From UBA4055 sp964648295 (lineage in GTDB: Bacteria; UBA4055): 64,000 bases of DNA. The first letter of the stretch is position 1, and each line of letters starts with the position of its first letter. Made by a program: the position numbers and the translations under genes. Shown one piece after another: positions 33,116-42,159 of the stretch. The stretch lies in the NCBI GenBank assembly GCA_964648295.1, contig CAZYNH010000003.1:124001-188000 (forward strand). Reading direction: 5' to 3'. The notes below the pieces were generated by a model. The model did not search any database. It saw nothing but the letters and a program-made list of their open reading frames with translations, and was not told the origin of the DNA.

Positions 33116-35107
33116 TCAGAGTTTTTTCAGAATTTTCTCAAGCATAACTATTCGATCTCTGTATTCTGCCGCCTTCTCAAATTCAAGTTTTTCCGCCGCT
33201 TCCTCCATTAGAGCCTCCAGTTCAATAATCTCATTTTTGAGAGAATCGTTGTCTTTTCCGTAAACTGTCTGTTTTTCTGATGCTCGCGGAATATCGTCGT
33301 CTCTGAGGCTGGTCGAGTATAATATCTGTTCAGCGGATTTATATACTGTTTTGGGTACTATATTGTTAATCTTATTATATTCTGCCTGTTTTCTTCTTCT
33401 TCTGTTCACTTCCTCAATGCAGTTTTTTATCGAATCTGTGATTTTATCGGCATAAAAGATTACACGGCCGTTTACATTCCTTGCCGCTCTTCCAGATGTC
33501 TGCAGAAGAGATCTTTTATCTCTAAGAAACCCTTCTCTGTCCGCGTCAAGTATCCCAATAAGCGACACCTCAGGAAGATCGAGGCCTTCACGCAGAAGAT
33601 TTATGCCTACAAGCACATCGAATTTTCCGAGCCTGAGCTCTCGGATAAGCTTAACCCTTTCCAGTGAAAGTATCTCGCTGTGCATATATTCAGCCCTGAT
33701 GCCGTTCTCTTTCAAATATCTGGTAAGATCTTCGCTCATTTTTTTTGTAAGGGTGGTTACGAGTACCTTTTCCTTTCTGCCGGTCGTTACCTTTATCTCT
33801 TCGATCAGATCATCTACCTGTCCCGTTGAAGGCCTGACTATGATCTCCGGATCAAGAATACCGGTAGGCCTGACTACCTGTTCAATAACAAGGCCCTGTG
33901 ATCTTTCCAGCTCATAGTCGGAGGGAGTCGCTGATACAAAAAGTGTTTTTGATGTGATCGTTTCGAACTCGCTGAATTTAAGCGGTCTGTTATCAAGAGC
34001 GGAAGGAAGTCTGAACCCGTAATCTACAAGTGTCTGTTTACGACTCCTGTCGCCGTTATACATTCCTCTTATCTGGGGAATGCTCACATGACTTTCATCT
34101 ATTATAAGAAGAAAGTCGTCAGGGAAAAAATCAATAAGACAGTACGGTCTCTGGCCCTCATGCCTTCCCGACAGGTGTCTTGAATAGTTCTCGATCCCCG
34201 GACAAAATCCCATTTCTCTAAGAAACTCGATGTCCATCTTGGTCCTGTTCCCGATCCTCTGAGCCTCAACAAGCATGTTGTTATCATAAAAGAATCTGAC
34301 CCTTTCTTTCATTTCATTTTCGATCTTATCCAACGCACTGTTCAGCTTGGGCTGTGTTACAACGAAGTGCTTTGCCGGATAAACATTTATGGTCTCTGTT
34401 CTTTCGATAACTTTTCCGGTTATATAATTAATGATCTCTATCTTTTCCACCTCGTCTCCGAAAGTATGCAGCCTTATTCCTGTGTCATCATAAGCGGGGT
34501 GTATATCTATTATATCGCCTTTTATCCTGAAAGTGCCGTGAAGGAGTTCAAAGTTGTTTCTTTCATACTGCATCTCGATAAGGGAATTGAACAGTTTATT
34601 CCTGTCTATTATATCTCCTGTACTTATTCCCACAGACAGATCTCTGTAATCTTCCGGAGATCCAAGTCCGTAGATACAGCTGACGGACGCCACAATTATT
34701 ACATCTTTCCTTGATATTAGGGAAGATGTGGCCTTTAGCCTTAATTTTTCTATTTCCTCGTTCGATGAAGTGGTTTTCTCAATATAAATGTCCCTGGTGG
34801 GCAGATATGCTTCAGGCTGATAGTAATCATAATAACTAATAAAATATTCCACGGCATTATCAGGAAAGAAAGACTTGAGCTCACCATATAGCTGGGCCGC
34901 CAGGGTTTTATTATGCGAAATGATCAGTGTCGGAATGTTTAAAGCGGATATAACATTCGCCATAGTAAAGGTTTTTCCGCTTCCTGTAACCCCCAGCAGG
35001 GTCTGATGCCTGATTCCGAGCGAAAAATTACCGGATATCTGTCTTATTGCCTCAGGCTGATCACCCTTTGGTTCAAAAGGAGATATAAGTTTAAAGGTTT
35101 TTCCCAT
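33116..35107 (-). CDS. uvrB: Excinuclease ABC subunit B
   Basis: The 663-residue protein matches UvrB. It has Walker A GVTGSGKTFTMA near residue 40, the damage-clamping beta-hairpin region (SYYDYYQPEAYLP), helicase motifs DESH and QTSGRAARN, and a C-terminal UVR motif (EAAEKLEFEKAAEYRDRI). It verifies lesions handed over by UvrA and recruits UvrC in nucleotide excision repair. Length is near the family norm (~660-675). It is monocistronic and divergent from bamA; uvrA and uvrC are not in the window. Confidence 0.97.
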   Translation of the reverse strand: MGKTFKLISPFEPKGDQPEAIRQISGNFSLGIRHQTLLGVTGSGKTFTMANVISALNIPTLIISHNKTLAAQLYGELKSFFPDNAVEYFISYYDYYQPEAYLPTRDIYIEKTTSSNEEIEKLRLKATSSLISRKDVIIVASVSCIYGLGSPEDYRDLSVGISTGDIIDRNKLFNSLIEMQYERNNFELLHGTFRIKGDIIDIHPAYDDTGIRLHTFGDEVEKIEIINYITGKVIERTETINVYPAKHFVVTQPKLNSALDKIENEMKERVRFFYDNNMLVEAQRIGNRTKMDIEFLREMGFCPGIENYSRHLSGRHEGQRPYCLIDFFPDDFLLIIDESHVSIPQIRGMYNGDRSRKQTLVDYGFRLPSALDNRPLKFSEFETITSKTLFVSATPSDYELERSQGLVIEQVVRPTGILDPEIIVRPSTGQVDDLIEEIKVTTGRKEKVLVTTLTKKMSEDLTRYLKENGIRAEYMHSEILSLERVKLIRELRLGKFDVLVGINLLREGLDLPEVSLIGILDADREGFLRDKRSLLQTSGRAARNVNGRVIFYADKITDSIKNCIEEVNRRRRKQAEYNKINNIVPKTVYKSAEQILYSTSLRDDDIPRASEKQTVYGKDNDSLKNEIIELEALMEEAAEKLEFEKAAEYRDRIVMLEKILKKL

Positions 35108-35186
35108 GGTTCAAATTTAAACAAAAAAAACATATTTATCAATCAGTAATGAACCTTTAAAATAATCTGCTCGTATAAGAACGGTC

Positions 35187-35215
35187 TTGACAATTTGACC
35201 TTAAAAACTTAAATT
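35187..35215 (+). promoter_or_regulatory. Promoter of bamA, with shared spacer motif
   Basis: A perfect TTGACA (35187-35192), 17 bases, then TAAATT (35210-35215). The spacer is ATTTGACCTTAAAAACT (35193-35209), which matches the MutL-operon promoter spacer motif at 16 of 17 positions. Confidence 0.6.
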
Positions 35216-35250
35216 GCGCAACTGTTAAAAAAATTAAGAAAAGGCGATTT

Positions 35251-37587
35251 TTGAAATATAATAAACACAGAATACTGACAGCGATAATGGTAATGATCCA
35301 TATTTTGCCCTGCTGTCTTTTTGCGCAACAGGAAGGATCGTTCAGAATCGACCAGGTTGTAGTCGAGGGTACCAGCGTATCTTCCGAAGTGGTTAAACTA
35401 TCATCAGGTCTATCTGAAGGAAAAGTGATTTTCGGAGAGGATATTCAGAATGCGATAAAAAAACTCTGGAAGCTGAATCTTTTTTCAAATATCGTAATAG
35501 AGGGTAAAGAGAGTGCCGATAAAAAAATGGTGCTGATAATTAAGCTTGAAGACCTTCCAAGACTGAACAATGTGAAAGTAACAGGTTACAGTAAGTACGG
35601 CAAAGATGATATTGAACCTCTTATTAAGCTCAGGAAAGGCCAGATAATAAAAAAGAATACGATAAGTGATGTCGAGAATTCAATAAAGGATTTTTACAGA
35701 TCGAAAAATTATCTGAAAGCGGAAGTCACTTCCGAGACAGAATATATTAATGAAAAAGAGATTGACATCAGGATAAAAATTACTGAAGGGAAAAAAATAT
35801 TTATCAAAAGGATCGATTTTACAGGGAATGAGGTTTTCAGCAAGAGCGACCTTCTCGACCAGTTCAGTAAAACCAAAGAGGACAGGTGGTGGAGGGACGG
35901 TGAATATAACCGGGAGAATTTTGAGGCCGATCTTGAACTTATGAAAGATTATGCCCACAATAAAGGTTACAAAGATTTTTATGTGGTAAAAGATTCTGTA
36001 TTTTTCGATGAGAAACTTGAGAATATTTTCATAAATGTAACTGTCAACGAAGGAAGGAAGTATTATTTCGGCAAACCTTCTTTCGCAGGGAATATACTTT
36101 TTTCTGATGAAGAGCTTCTCGCGGCTTTGGAATTTGGTAAAGGGGACACATACAGCAAAATCAAAATGGACATGTCTCTTTATAACAACCTGTCGACACT
36201 TTATATGGATAAGGGTTATCTGAGAGCGAATATTGTACCTGAAGAACAGATAGTCGGCAGCGATACAGTGAACTTTGTTTTTAAGATCACTGAAGGCACA
36301 AGATCTAGGGTCAGAAGAATTGAGTTTTCAGGCAACACAAGGACGAACGAGAAAGTTCTTAGAAGGGAGATGGATATCTTTCCCGGAGATGTATTTAACA
36401 AAACTAAGATACTCAGGAGCCAGAGGAACGCGATGATCCTGAATTATTTTGAAAGCGTGATACCTGACATGAGGCCCGTAAACGAGAAAGAGGTCGATCT
36501 TATATTCACGATTAAGGAGAAACCGACTGAACAGGCTCAGACATCGATAGCATACTCCCAGGCCGACGGTTTTATCGGTTCTGTCGGGCTGGTCTTCAAC
36601 AATTTTTCTTTCAGGCATCCTTTCACTCAGGGAGACGGTCAGCAGCTTTCCACTAATATCGAGTTCGGAAAGAACTATTATAAATATTCGCTGAGCGTTG
36701 AAGACCCATGGGTATATGATACTCCGACGCTGGTCGGAATGAGCGGGAACTATCAGAAAAGGAATGATTCATATTCTGATACGCAGATAATCAGCGGAAT
36801 TCTTAAAGCAGGCAGAAGATTCGCCTGGAGCGACAACTGGATGAGGGGTTTGTGGTATTATTCAATTGACAGGATAAAATACACCAATGTCAAAGAAAAC
36901 GCTCCGGAGCAGTACGAGCTTTATGACGGCAAAACGATCATATCTTCGTCTCTTGCTCAATATCTCATCAGGGACAGCAGGGACAGGGCAGACTTCCCGA
37001 CGCAGGGATCGAACATTACTCTTCTTACTAAGATAGCCGGCGGGGTGCTTGGGGGCGACGAGGAATTCCACAAACATAAACTTGACATGAGATGGTATCA
37101 GCCTCTTATAAGGAACAGGCTTGTCCTGTATTCCCAATTCGTGGCCGGTGTAATGGATAAATTAAACGAATCTTCCTACATCAGCTCAAGAGAATATTTC
37201 TATCTTGGCGGAGGGGGGCTGTCAGGCGGTGAACCTTTAAGGGGATACGATGAAAATTCCGTAGGTCCGTATGAGAGCGGATACTTTATTGGAGGAAGAA
37301 ATCTGTTAAAGACATCCTTCGAACTGCGCGTAAAACTTACCGAAGCTCCCATGCTGATATATTCTCTGGCGTATTTCGATGCCGGCAACCTGTGGAAGGA
37401 CTACAGCGAGGTAAATCTCTATGAATTTCAGAAAGGTGCGGGTATCGGTATAAGGATAAATGTGCCTATGCTTGGAATGATGGGTCTTGATGTAGGATAC
37501 GGATTTGATTATTACAAGCAGTTCGGAGAGAAAGCAGACTGGAGAGATCATCTCAGAACACACTTTAGAATGGGAACAAATCTATAA
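35251..37587 (+). CDS. bamA: Outer-membrane protein assembly factor BamA
   Basis: The 778-residue protein has a signal peptide (HILPCCLFAQQ) and about five POTRA repeats to ~residue 400 (each ending in patterns like GNEVFSKSDLL or GNTRTNEKVL). A C-terminal 16-strand barrel follows, with GGGGLSGGEPLRGYDENSVGP (the conserved L6 RGF/Y-type loop). It inserts beta-barrel proteins into the outer membrane. It starts with TTG at 35251, AAGG six bases upstream. The last residue is Leu rather than the usual aromatic. skp follows 30 bases later. Confidence 0.96.
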   Translation: MKYNKHRILTAIMVMIHILPCCLFAQQEGSFRIDQVVVEGTSVSSEVVKLSSGLSEGKVIFGEDIQNAIKKLWKLNLFSNIVIEGKESADKKMVLIIKLEDLPRLNNVKVTGYSKYGKDDIEPLIKLRKGQIIKKNTISDVENSIKDFYRSKNYLKAEVTSETEYINEKEIDIRIKITEGKKIFIKRIDFTGNEVFSKSDLLDQFSKTKEDRWWRDGEYNRENFEADLELMKDYAHNKGYKDFYVVKDSVFFDEKLENIFINVTVNEGRKYYFGKPSFAGNILFSDEELLAALEFGKGDTYSKIKMDMSLYNNLSTLYMDKGYLRANIVPEEQIVGSDTVNFVFKITEGTRSRVRRIEFSGNTRTNEKVLRREMDIFPGDVFNKTKILRSQRNAMILNYFESVIPDMRPVNEKEVDLIFTIKEKPTEQAQTSIAYSQADGFIGSVGLVFNNFSFRHPFTQGDGQQLSTNIEFGKNYYKYSLSVEDPWVYDTPTLVGMSGNYQKRNDSYSDTQIISGILKAGRRFAWSDNWMRGLWYYSIDRIKYTNVKENAPEQYELYDGKTIISSSLAQYLIRDSRDRADFPTQGSNITLLTKIAGGVLGGDEEFHKHKLDMRWYQPLIRNRLVLYSQFVAGVMDKLNESSYISSREYFYLGGGGLSGGEPLRGYDENSVGPYESGYFIGGRNLLKTSFELRVKLTEAPMLIYSLAYFDAGNLWKDYSEVNLYEFQKGAGIGIRINVPMLGMMGLDVGYGFDYYKQFGEKADWRDHLRTHFRMGTNL

Positions 37588-37617
37588 TAGAGAAAGAAAT
37601 AAAACAGGAGATAAATA

Positions 37618-38121
37618 ATGAAGAAAATGTTGTCGGTCGCCATACTTTCACTCACGGTGGTGATGTTCGCACAGATGAAACTGGGCTACATAAATTCGGA
37701 TAAGGTGCTCGCGGATTACAACGAAGCGAAAAAGGCAAAAGAGGAGCTGTCCAAATGGAATAAGGAAATGGAAAGCAAAGCAGTTAAGATGGAAAGCGAG
37801 ATAAAAGCTTTGGAAGATGAAATAAAGAACATGTCGGTCATGGTTTCAGAAGAAAAGAGAAACGAGAAAATGTCCGCGGGTCAGAAAAAACTTCAGGAGT
37901 ACTACCAGTATAAAGACAAGGTATGGGGCCAGAACGGCGATTTTTATAAGAAAAATTCTGAACTGATGCAGCCTGTTCTGGATAAAATAAACGCTGTTAT
38001 AAAACAGGTTTCCGAGAAAGAGAAATTCGACTATGTGTTCGATGCCAATACAGGGACATTATTATTCGCAAAGCCTGAGTATGAAATAACGGACATCGTG
38101 CTGAAAGAACTAAACAAATAG
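37618..38121 (+). CDS. skp: OmpH/Skp-family periplasmic chaperone
   Basis: The 167-residue protein has a signal peptide (LSVAILSLTVVMFAQ). A Skp core follows: a short strand (LGYINSDKVLADYNEA), a long charged helical hairpin at ~40-110, and a C-terminal strand region (FDYVFDANTGTLLFAKPEYEITD). Skp trimers hold unfolded outer-membrane proteins on their way to BamA. GGAG lies seven bases before the ATG. The order bamA-skp is typical, and the gap of 30 bases suggests one transcript. Confidence 0.93.
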   Translation: MKKMLSVAILSLTVVMFAQMKLGYINSDKVLADYNEAKKAKEELSKWNKEMESKAVKMESEIKALEDEIKNMSVMVSEEKRNEKMSAGQKKLQEYYQYKDKVWGQNGDFYKKNSELMQPVLDKINAVIKQVSEKEKFDYVFDANTGTLLFAKPEYEITDIVLKELNK

Positions 38122-38133
38122 TCGGGATTTAAT

Positions 38134-39624
38134 ATGCGCGGTTTTTCCCTTGTAATCCTGATACCTGCCCTTCTTCTGTTGAATCAGTGTTCAAAAAAGG
38201 AGATGTCCACAGACGGGTTTATTCTGGATCTAATAAAAGATGTTGAGATAGATATGTCCAGAATAAACAGGGATGTAGTTACTGTGACAGAGGCTGATAA
38301 AGCCTTGCGGAACTATAAAGGTGATTTTAACCGTTTATTTGCTGATATTGATTCGCTAACCGGCAGGTATCCGGATTCTTACGATCTTAAGGCTCTAAAG
38401 ATCAATTTTCTGAGAAGATACGACAAAACTAAAGCAGCGGAATATATAGAAGACCTGTACAGAAGAGACAGCCTTAACTCGCATCATCAGTTCTTTTACG
38501 GAACGAATCTTGAACCTGCAAAGGGTAAAGAATTTTTTGCCGGAATGATAAAAAAAAGAAAGAACGATCCTTTCGGATATCTGGGTCTAGCTTTCGCTCT
38601 CCTTTATTCTCAGACCGACGATCTTTCAGTACCCGCCAAACTTGTATACCTGTCTATTCTAAAAGATCACGAGATCGATGATTCTTTTGAAGTCTTAAGT
38701 TACATATTCAAATCTCTTGACAGAACTGATGATCTAGCTGTACTTAACGGCATCATGCTTGTTAAAGACCCGGGAAACTCGAATGCTTTCGAAAATCTTT
38801 TTTATTACTATCTGTCTCAGGGAAAAAAGGATATGGCTTTCGAACTTATTCAGACATTTGTCAGGAACAATCCGGAGGCTTTTTCAAACAGTACTATTGC
38901 CGAAAATTATCTCGATCTCGAAAAATATGACCATGCGACTGAATATGTTAAAACCGCAAGAAAAGAAAAGGACACAGATCCGCTTCTTGATTACATTGAA
39001 GCCAAACTTGAGGTTCTGTCAGGCAATGTTACAAACGGTATAAAACTGCTGGATAAGTATACTAACTCCAATATTAATGACAGGAACCTGAGTTACAGAC
39101 TGACAGATGTGTTGTTCGCAGAAAAGCTCTACGGAAATGAGCAATATATTAAATTATTGAAAAAGGTAGAGAACGGTGCTCCGACTATCGGGGATAAAGC
39201 ACCTCAAATTTCAGGGAAATATTTTGGCGGGAAAGAACATATTGCTTCAATCATATCGGATAAAGTATATTTGATAGATTTCTGGGCTGAGTGGTGTATG
39301 CCGTGCAGAAATGAGATGCGGAATTTAGTATTTGTTTACGATAAGTATAATTCAGCGGGTTTTGAGATAGTAGGAATAAACCTCGATAATGGAGAGAACA
39401 GTCAGGACGCGATCGAATATATTAAAGACAACGGAATAAACTGGAAGAACATATACAGCGGGATGGACTGGAAAGACCCAAATGCCGTTATGTTTAAAGT
39501 GAACGGAATCCCGGCTACTTTTCTCGTAGACAGAAAAGGTATTATCAGGTATAAGAATATCAGAGGAAAGGAAATTCTTGAGAGTAAGATAGATAAGCTT
39601 CTGAAAGAAAACTCTGATATATAA
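38134..39624 (+). CDS. Lipoprotein with TPR-like region and TlpA-type thioredoxin domain
   Basis: The 496-residue protein has a lipobox (LLLNQCSKKE). Residues ~50-350 are helical and repeat-like, resembling TPR units. The last ~150 residues are a TlpA/ResA thioredoxin domain with FWAEWCMPCRNEM (active site CMPC) and a cis-Pro segment NGIPATFLVD. It should act as a membrane-anchored periplasmic disulfide reductase or oxidase. It follows skp by 12 bases, so it may assist envelope protein folding (inference). Confidence 0.85.
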   Translation: MRGFSLVILIPALLLLNQCSKKEMSTDGFILDLIKDVEIDMSRINRDVVTVTEADKALRNYKGDFNRLFADIDSLTGRYPDSYDLKALKINFLRRYDKTKAAEYIEDLYRRDSLNSHHQFFYGTNLEPAKGKEFFAGMIKKRKNDPFGYLGLAFALLYSQTDDLSVPAKLVYLSILKDHEIDDSFEVLSYIFKSLDRTDDLAVLNGIMLVKDPGNSNAFENLFYYYLSQGKKDMAFELIQTFVRNNPEAFSNSTIAENYLDLEKYDHATEYVKTARKEKDTDPLLDYIEAKLEVLSGNVTNGIKLLDKYTNSNINDRNLSYRLTDVLFAEKLYGNEQYIKLLKKVENGAPTIGDKAPQISGKYFGGKEHIASIISDKVYLIDFWAEWCMPCRNEMRNLVFVYDKYNSAGFEIVGINLDNGENSQDAIEYIKDNGINWKNIYSGMDWKDPNAVMFKVNGIPATFLVDRKGIIRYKNIRGKEILESKIDKLLKENSDI

Positions 39625-39657
39625 ATGTTCATTGAATATTGGTAAACTTTATTAAAT

Positions 39658-39730
39658 GCCGCTATAGCTTAGCTGGTAGAGCAATGCTTTCGTAAAGCAG
39701 AGGTCGAAGGTTCGAATCCTTTTAGCGGCA
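39658..39730 (+). tRNA. tRNA-Thr (anticodon CGU)
   Basis: The 73-base cloverleaf has acceptor stem GCCGCTA/TAGCGGC, D stem GCTT/GAGC, and a T arm with the TTCGAAT loop. The anticodon loop TTCGTAA gives CGU (reads ACG, Thr). Discriminator is A and no CCA is encoded. The top pair of the anticodon stem is an A-G mismatch (positions 27/43); the rest pair. Confidence 0.93.
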
Positions 39731-39752
39731 TTTGTTATTTTTGGAGATCATT

Positions 39753-40643
39753 ATGTTCCTCTTATCCGACTATAAAGCGTTCTCAAAAAAAGGATTAAAA
39801 GATATAATTATGCTGGTGACAGGGTCGTTATGTATGGCCTGCGGCTATGTATTTTTCGTAGTCCCATATAAAATAATCCCCGGCGGTATCTACGGGATAG
39901 CGGTGATACTTCGTCACACGATCGGAACTCCTACCGGTACAGTGGGGCTTGTCCTTAATATACCCTTAATAATATGGGGTATGAAAGAGCTGGGTCCGAA
40001 GTTCGGCTGGAGAACAATAGTTGGCATTGTAGTAACATCTTTCTCAATAGATTTCCTTACTTATTTCTGGGGGGACCGTCCTCTGATAGAAAATGATCTG
40101 TTATTATCATCTCTATACGGCGGCGTCCTCATCGGAGCCGGTCTGGCTTTCATCTTTAAAGCTAAAGCTACTACTGGCGGTTCGGACATCGTCGCTCAGA
40201 TAGCTTATAAGAGATCCAAAATACCTATGGGGCAGTTATTAATAATAATCGACAGCGTTGTCGTTGCTGCCGGGGTGGTGGTTCTCAAGGATATAAAACT
40301 GGCTCTGTACGCTATAATAACTATATATGCGACCGGCCAGGTAGTTGATTCTCTGACTGTCGGTATGAACTTCCGAAAAGGTGTTTTTATCGTTTCAAAG
40401 AAGTATTCTGAAATTGCTGAGTATATTCTGAAAAACCTGAGAAGAGGCGCGACATATTTTCACGGAAAAGGTATTTACAGAAACGACGAAAAAGAAGTTA
40501 TTTTCGCTGCACTTACAAGAAGGGAACTCGTAGCTTTACAGGAAAAGATCAGATCTATAGACCCTGAAGCGTTTCTGACAGTCATGGATTTAAGGGATGT
40601 GCGCGGTGAAGGATTTAAGTCGTTCAGCGATGATTCTATATGA
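39753..40643 (+). CDS. YitT family membrane protein (DUF161/DUF2179)
   Basis: The 296-residue protein has five to six membrane segments with PGGIYGIAVI near 50 and a TTGGSDIVAQI segment, hallmarks of the YitT family. The C-terminal ~80 residues form the soluble DUF2179 domain (RGATYFHGKGIYRNDEKEVI). The family is often annotated as putative transporters of unknown substrate. ATG 39753 has GGAG six bases upstream; a longer TTG-started frame runs back to the tRNA. hslO starts 14 bases downstream. Confidence 0.87.
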   Translation: MFLLSDYKAFSKKGLKDIIMLVTGSLCMACGYVFFVVPYKIIPGGIYGIAVILRHTIGTPTGTVGLVLNIPLIIWGMKELGPKFGWRTIVGIVVTSFSIDFLTYFWGDRPLIENDLLLSSLYGGVLIGAGLAFIFKAKATTGGSDIVAQIAYKRSKIPMGQLLIIIDSVVVAAGVVVLKDIKLALYAIITIYATGQVVDSLTVGMNFRKGVFIVSKKYSEIAEYILKNLRRGATYFHGKGIYRNDEKEVIFAALTRRELVALQEKIRSIDPEAFLTVMDLRDVRGEGFKSFSDDSI

Positions 40644-40657
40644 AAGAACTATAAGAT

Positions 40658-41545
40658 ATGGGTGACAGAATAATAAGAGGTACAGGAGCAGGCGGAGATA
40701 TCAGGATCTTTGCCGCGGACTGCACTGCTGCAGTTAAGACTGCATCCCGTTTGCATAATCTGTCTTTAAGTAACAGTTTTGTTCTCGGCAAAATGATCTG
40801 CGCGGCTTTAATCATGGGCGCGGATATTAAAACTGATAAAGGTGTGATCACGCTGTCAACTGATTCTGACGGGATCTCAGGCAAGGCAGTAGTTTCTGTT
40901 AATGGTAAATGTGAGGTAAAAGCCTATATCGAAAAACCCCGACAGGATATTGAAGATACCGGGAATTTTAAAGAACTGCAACATTCTATTGACAGTATCG
41001 TTCTGGGAAAAGGAACTCTCAATATTATAAAAGATCTTGGAATGAGGACACCCTATTCAGGAAGAGTCGAGATGAAATACGGAAATCTGGCAAAAGACCT
41101 GACTTACTATTACGCGGTTTCTGAACAGGTACCGACATCAATAAGTCTGGGTGTTCTTGTTACTAATTCCGGCAGGATAAGGAAGGCCGGCGGTTTTCTG
41201 GTTCAATTGCTTCCCGGATGCTCAGAGAGCTCAGTTTCTAAACTTGAAAATAATATTATGTCGTTACCGAATTTCACAGACATTCTCGATATGGGTTATT
41301 CCCTGGAGAAAATTGTTGAAAAAATGATCCTGAAAGATCTGCAGTTCCAGTATCAGGGGGAGTTATCTCCAAGATATAAATGCAACTGCAGCAAGTTCAG
41401 GATGAAAAAAGCCGCCAGAATACTTGAAAAGAGCGAGATAGCTGATATTTTAAAAGAGTCAGGTCATCTTGAGGTAAAATGTCATTTCTGCAACAAAGCG
41501 TATAAATTTTATGAAACCGACTTTTTTAAAGATAAAAACCTGTAG
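40658..41545 (+). CDS. hslO: Redox-regulated chaperone Hsp33
   Basis: The 295-residue protein has the Hsp33 N-terminal fold (DCTAAVKTASRLHNLS, with GKMICAALIMGAD). A C-terminal zinc motif has two cysteines in CNCSKF and two in CHFCNK (C-X-C ... C-X2-C), which hold zinc when reduced. Oxidation of these thiols unfolds the C-terminus and activates the holdase. It follows yitT by 14 bases with no strong ribosome site. Its stop is one base from the convergent lipoprotein gene. Confidence 0.94.
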   Translation: MGDRIIRGTGAGGDIRIFAADCTAAVKTASRLHNLSLSNSFVLGKMICAALIMGADIKTDKGVITLSTDSDGISGKAVVSVNGKCEVKAYIEKPRQDIEDTGNFKELQHSIDSIVLGKGTLNIIKDLGMRTPYSGRVEMKYGNLAKDLTYYYAVSEQVPTSISLGVLVTNSGRIRKAGGFLVQLLPGCSESSVSKLENNIMSLPNFTDILDMGYSLEKIVEKMILKDLQFQYQGELSPRYKCNCSKFRMKKAARILEKSEIADILKESGHLEVKCHFCNKAYKFYETDFFKDKNL

Positions 41546-41546
41546 C

Positions 41547-42149
41547 TCAATTTATATTGCTGAGCATGAACATAATATTAACATTTATTATGTGCCTGAT
41601 ATCACCGGGGCTTACATTTAGGGAACTGTTCTGAACGCTGAAGTCTCTCTGTATATCCTCAATCAGATCAACCTTGGCGTTTATGAACTGCCTTATCAGG
41701 ATCTGGTGTTCTCTGAAAAATCTTTCTTCCTCAAGTATAAACTCCTCATTTACCCTCTTATCATCCGACATCATGCTTAAGAGTTTATTGTTTGCAGTCA
41801 GGTAAGTATCGTAAGATTTTTTTCTTTGTCTGTCAATTACTTTCAACTCTTTTAGTTTCTGATCAAATTTTGAAACAACAAGGTTATTTATATCCTTTTC
41901 CACTATTTTTTTCACTTCTTCATATATAATCTCTGTCACTTCGGGATAATCTTTAAGTCTTGAGGCTTCAAGAGCGGTCAGTCCGTTCTTATCTGACGAA
42001 AGGACAGAAACGCCCTTACTTATCAATAATCTGACTTCTTCAGAATCGCCTTTTTTGATTGCCTTGAACAACCTGTCCTCGTCAGACGAACATGAAGCAG
42101 TCATCAATAGTAATAGAGCAATAGCCAATATTTCTGTCACCTTTTTCAT
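41547..42149 (-). CDS. Ankyrin-repeat lipoprotein
   Basis: The 200-residue protein has a lipoprotein signal (ILAIALLLLMTASCSS). About two ankyrin-like units follow (DRLFKAIKKGDSEEVRLLIS, then SDKNGLTALEASRL). The remaining ~120 residues are a charged, helical, possibly coiled-coil tail. It is anchored in the envelope; the partner is unknown. ATG 42149 has AAGG at the right distance; an upstream GTG at 42158 does not. It directly follows tyrS (10 bases) and probably shares its transcript. Confidence 0.78.
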   Translation of the reverse strand: MKKVTEILAIALLLLMTASCSSDEDRLFKAIKKGDSEEVRLLISKGVSVLSSDKNGLTALEASRLKDYPEVTEIIYEEVKKIVEKDINNLVVSKFDQKLKELKVIDRQRKKSYDTYLTANNKLLSMMSDDKRVNEEFILEEERFFREHQILIRQFINAKVDLIEDIQRDFSVQNSSLNVSPGDIRHIINVNIMFMLSNIN

Positions 42150-42159
42150 GGGGTTCACC

